Assembly (NCBI GenBank): GCA_017513525.1
Contig: JAFXFC010000017.1
Location: 1 to 63,491, forward strand
Source: Clostridia bacterium
GTDB lineage: Bacteria; Bacillota; Clostridia; Oscillospirales; Acutalibacteraceae
Reading direction: 5' to 3'
DNA length: 63,491 nucleotides
In this document: positions 61,094 to 63,491 of the stretch, piece after piece
How positions within the stretch are numbered: the stretch's first letter is position 1
Layout of the letters: the number at the start of each line of letters is the position of its first letter
Made by a program: the position numbers and the translations under genes
Notes under the pieces: generated by a model
Told to the model about the DNA's origin: nothing
Seen by the model: the letters and a program-made list of their open reading frames with translations, nothing else
Database searches by the model: none

Positions 61094-62176
61094 ATGGCAA
61101 GAGTTTACAATTTTTCAGCAGGTCCCTCAATGCTTCCTCTTGAAGCACTTAAAAAAGCTCAGGCAGAGCTTCTTGATTATGAAGGAAGCGGTCAGTCCGT
61201 AATGGAAATGTCCCACCGCTCAAAGGTTTTTGACGGCATCATAAAGGATGCAGAAAAGCTTATGCGTGAAATCATGAACATTCCCGATAATTATAAGGTT
61301 CTTTTCCTTCAGGGCGGCGCATCCTCTCAGTTTGCTGCTATCCCCATGAACTTTATGAACAAAAACAATAAGGCTGATTACATCGAAACAGGTGTATGGG
61401 CAAAGAAAGCTTTCCAGGAAGCAAAGAGATACGGCAACGCAAGAGTTATCGCTTCTTCCGCTGATAAAACATATTCTTATATTCCCAAGGTAACAAAAGA
61501 AGATATCGACCCCGAAGCAGACTATGTTTACTACTGCATGAATAACACCATTTACGGTACAAAATATCCTTATATTCCCGAAACAGGCGATGTACCCCTC
61601 ATTGCAGATATTTCCTCCTGCTTCCTTTCAGAGCCTCTTGATGTTACAAAGTTTGCTGTAGTTTACGGCGGCGCACAGAAGAATATCGCCCCTGCAGGTC
61701 TTACAGTTGTAATTGTAAGAGAGGATATGCTCGGCAATGCTATGGATATCACTCCCACAATGTTCAACTATAAAATCCATGCAGACAACGATTCACTTTA
61801 TAACACTCCCCCTTGCTTTACAATTTATATGTGTAAGCTCGTTCTTGAATGGATCAAGGATATGGGCGGTCTTGAAGCAATCAAGGAAAACAATATAAAG
61901 AAAGCAAAACTTCTCTATGATTTCTTCGAGGAATCAAAGATGTTCAAGAGCGTTATTCCCGCAGAAGACCGTTCTCTTATGAACATTCCCTTCGTTACAG
62001 GCAACGAAGAGCTTGATGCTAAGTTTGTTAAAGAAGCTACTGCTGCAGGCTTTATCAACCTTAAAGGTCACAGAACCACAGGCGGTATGAGAGCTTCCGT
62101 TTATAATGCAATGCCTATTGAAGGTGTCGAAAAGCTCGTTGAATTCATGAAAAAGTTTGAAGCAGAAAATGCTTAA
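61094..62176 (+). CDS. serC: phosphoserine aminotransferase
   Basis: Second step of serine biosynthesis: 3-phosphohydroxypyruvate plus glutamate to phosphoserine. The 360-aa PLP enzyme opens with VYNFSAGPSMLPLEAL and has GGASSQFAAIPMNF, ADISSCFLS, the PLP-lysine block YGGAQKNIAPAG and GHRTTGGMRASVYNAMP. AAGGAG precedes the ATG. serA follows 14 nt later, giving a two-step serine operon. Confidence 0.97.
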   Translation: MARVYNFSAGPSMLPLEALKKAQAELLDYEGSGQSVMEMSHRSKVFDGIIKDAEKLMREIMNIPDNYKVLFLQGGASSQFAAIPMNFMNKNNKADYIETGVWAKKAFQEAKRYGNARVIASSADKTYSYIPKVTKEDIDPEADYVYYCMNNTIYGTKYPYIPETGDVPLIADISSCFLSEPLDVTKFAVVYGGAQKNIAPAGLTVVIVREDMLGNAMDITPTMFNYKIHADNDSLYNTPPCFTIYMCKLVLEWIKDMGGLEAIKENNIKKAKLLYDFFEESKMFKSVIPAEDRSLMNIPFVTGNEELDAKFVKEATAAGFINLKGHRTTGGMRASVYNAMPIEGVEKLVEFMKKFEAENA

Positions 62177-62190
62177 AGGAGTTTCCCTAT

Positions 62191-63348
62191 ATGTTTAACA
62201 TTCTCACTTTAAATAAGATTTCCTCAAGCGGTCTTTCAAATTTTGATGCCGCAAAGTTTACCTGCTCGGATACTTGCGATGCCCCCGATGCCATAATCGT
62301 AAGATCAGCAGCCATGCACGATATGGAGTTCAGTTCAAACCTCCTTGCTGTAGCAAGAGCCGGTGCAGGAGTTAACAATATTCCCATTGACAGATGCACC
62401 GAAAACGGAATCTGCGTATTCAATACTCCCGGTGCTAATGCAAACGCTGTTAAAGAGCTTGTTATTTGCTCTCTTTTCCTGGCGTCCCGTAAAATCGTTG
62501 CAGGTTCAAAGTGGTGCTCCACCCTTAAAGGTAACGGTGACGGCGTTTCAAAGCTTGTTGAAAAAGGTAAGGGTAATTTTGTAGGCCCCGAAATTCTCGG
62601 CAAAACTCTCGGTGTTGCAGGTCTCGGTGCTATTGGTATCAAGGTCGCAAACGCTGCAAAGGCACTCGGCATGAAGGTTATCGGCTACGATCCTTTTATT
62701 ACTGATGCCGCAAAAGCCACACTTGATGCCGATATCACAGTTACGGCAAATCTTGACGATATTTTCGCTGTTTCAGATTATATAACTCTTCACGCTCCTC
62801 TTAACGATTCAACAAGAGGAATGATAGGAAAAGAAAATCTCAAAAAATGCAAGGACGGCGTAAGAGTTCTCAATTTCTCAAGAGGTGAGCTCGTTGATAA
62901 TAACGATATAATTGAAGCACTCTCAGCGGGCAAATGTGCTGCATATGTAACAGACTTCCCCACAGACGAGCAGTTGGATGTTGACGGAGTTATTGCTATC
63001 CCCCACCTTGGTGCATCTACCCCCGAAGCAGAGGAAAACTGTGCTGTTATGGCAGTTTGTCAGCTTTCAGATTACTTACTTTCGGGTAATGTAAAAAATT
63101 CCGTTAATTTCCCTGCTGTAGCACTTGAAAAGAAAGCAAAAATAAGACTTACAGCCGTTACAAGCGGAGATATTTCAGATAATATCGAAAAGGCTCTTTG
63201 TTCACAGGGTATCACTGTAGAAGCAAAGGCTTCGGGCATAAAAAAGAATGTCGGTTATGCAATATTTGACACCGACAATGAAATTACTGATGAATGTATC
63301 GAAAACCTTAAGGCTATTGAAGGCGTAAGTGCAATCAGAATAATATAA
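62191..63348 (+). CDS. serA: D-3-phosphoglycerate dehydrogenase
   Basis: First step of serine biosynthesis: oxidation of 3-phosphoglycerate. The 385-aa product has the D-isomer 2-hydroxyacid dehydrogenase fold with RAGAGVNNIP, the Rossmann loop GLGAIGIKVANAA, NFSRGELVD and IPHLGASTPEAEENC. The C-terminal ~70 residues (from KIRLTAVTSGDIS) form a short ACT-like domain, so serine feedback is possible. Together with serC it makes phosphoserine; serB is not in the window. Confidence 0.95.
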   Translation: MFNILTLNKISSSGLSNFDAAKFTCSDTCDAPDAIIVRSAAMHDMEFSSNLLAVARAGAGVNNIPIDRCTENGICVFNTPGANANAVKELVICSLFLASRKIVAGSKWCSTLKGNGDGVSKLVEKGKGNFVGPEILGKTLGVAGLGAIGIKVANAAKALGMKVIGYDPFITDAAKATLDADITVTANLDDIFAVSDYITLHAPLNDSTRGMIGKENLKKCKDGVRVLNFSRGELVDNNDIIEALSAGKCAAYVTDFPTDEQLDVDGVIAIPHLGASTPEAEENCAVMAVCQLSDYLLSGNVKNSVNFPAVALEKKAKIRLTAVTSGDISDNIEKALCSQGITVEAKASGIKKNVGYAIFDTDNEITDECIENLKAIEGVSAIRII

Positions 63349-63353
63349 CCAAA

Positions 63354-63401
63354 AGGGGCTGTATCAAAACATCTAAGACAGATGTTGTTGATGCAGCCTC
63401 T
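63354..63401. repeat. long palindromic hairpin after serA
   Basis: AGGGGCTGTATCAA at one end is nearly the inverse of TTGATGCAGCCTCT at the other, and ACATCT pairs with AGATGT inside. It starts 6 nt after the serA stop codon. It may be the first part of the terminator or a short MITE-like repeat. Confidence 0.55.
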
Positions 63402-63411
63402 GAAATTTTAA

Positions 63412-63461
63412 TTATCAACACCAATTATGTGATTGTTGGTCACATTGTTGATAACTTTTTT
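63412..63461 (+). terminator. intrinsic terminator of the serC-serA operon
   Basis: TTATCAACA pairs with TGTTGATAA with an inner CCAA/TTGG extension, followed by CTTTTTT. Downstream, GGTTC-TTTA-GGAACC makes a further small hairpin at the window end. Confidence 0.72.
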
Positions 63462-63491
63462 CATAGCAAAGCTGAGGTTCTTTAGGAACCC

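Noticed and set aside
63349..63491. Start of an insertion sequence after serA
   Set aside because: The GGGGCTGTATCAA end resembles some transposon ends, but the inverse end is 47 bp away with no gene between; terminator or small repeat is simpler and the window ends here.

Overview
The window looks like chromosomal DNA of an anaerobic gut- or rumen-type Firmicute (class Clostridia, probably an Oscillospirales/Ruminococcaceae-like lineage). The signs are AT-rich spacers with clean sigma-A promoters, strong AGGAGG-type ribosome sites, a SCIFF peptide with its radical-SAM maturase, indolepyruvate:ferredoxin oxidoreductase, ferredoxin-linked enzymes, many glycosidases, and an ECF sigma/anti-sigma pair and BlaI/BlaR pair of clostridial style. 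No phage, insertion sequence, rRNA operon or CRISPR array was found.

Layout. 1-212: three tRNA genes (Phe cut by the window edge, Asp, Val), minus strand. 349-5360: hslO / methyltransferase / YerC operon (minus), then metG-tatD (plus). 5422-10374: compact minus-strand operon of free-standing NRPS-like parts (two adenylating ligases, a condensation protein, a carrier protein). 10665-15232: GPH transporter plus GDPD-like protein (minus), and rsmE-rsmF (plus). 15225-26642: divergent carbohydrate locus. The minus arm encodes sulfatase, GH127, GH110-like beta-helix enzyme and ferredoxin-nitroreductase. The plus arm encodes a GH42-like enzyme and then a compositionally different trio: metalloprotease-GNAT fusion, sugar isomerase/epimerase, APH-kinase-GNAT fusion. 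Between the arms are two good promoters, a 21-bp-spaced direct repeat, a short leader peptide and an attenuator-like hairpin. 26744-38549: secreted phosphoesterase, membrane leucine-rich protein, MFS-type transporter, GH130, ECF sigma operon, BlaI/BlaR operon. 38591-47626: Dabb protein, Orn/Lys/Arg decarboxylase, SCIFF maturase and SCIFF, secreted GDPD, GH3, two-component system. 47879-53011: acyl-CoA synthetase, iorA, iorB and aminotransferase, a one-operon arylacetate/aromatic amino acid route. 53012-53742: large non-coding region with two divergent copies of a structured element. 53743-63348: alpha/beta hydrolase, rpsB-tsf with a structured leader, nfeD/SPFH pair, glpK, malic enzyme, serC, serA.

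The most striking undescribed-looking feature is 53031-53762. Two ~340-360-nt copies of the same element lie head to head. Their differences are concentrated in helices and are largely compensatory. In one 63-nt block all six substitutions form three base-pair swaps. The positions of G-U pairs indicate that the outward-reading strands are the functional ones. This points to a duplicated structured non-coding RNA gene, or an element selected for folding. Next in interest are the free-standing NRPS-like operon, the paired GNAT fusions, the SCIFF precursor with a seventh cysteine, and an anti-sigma gene that appears to start at a non-canonical codon.
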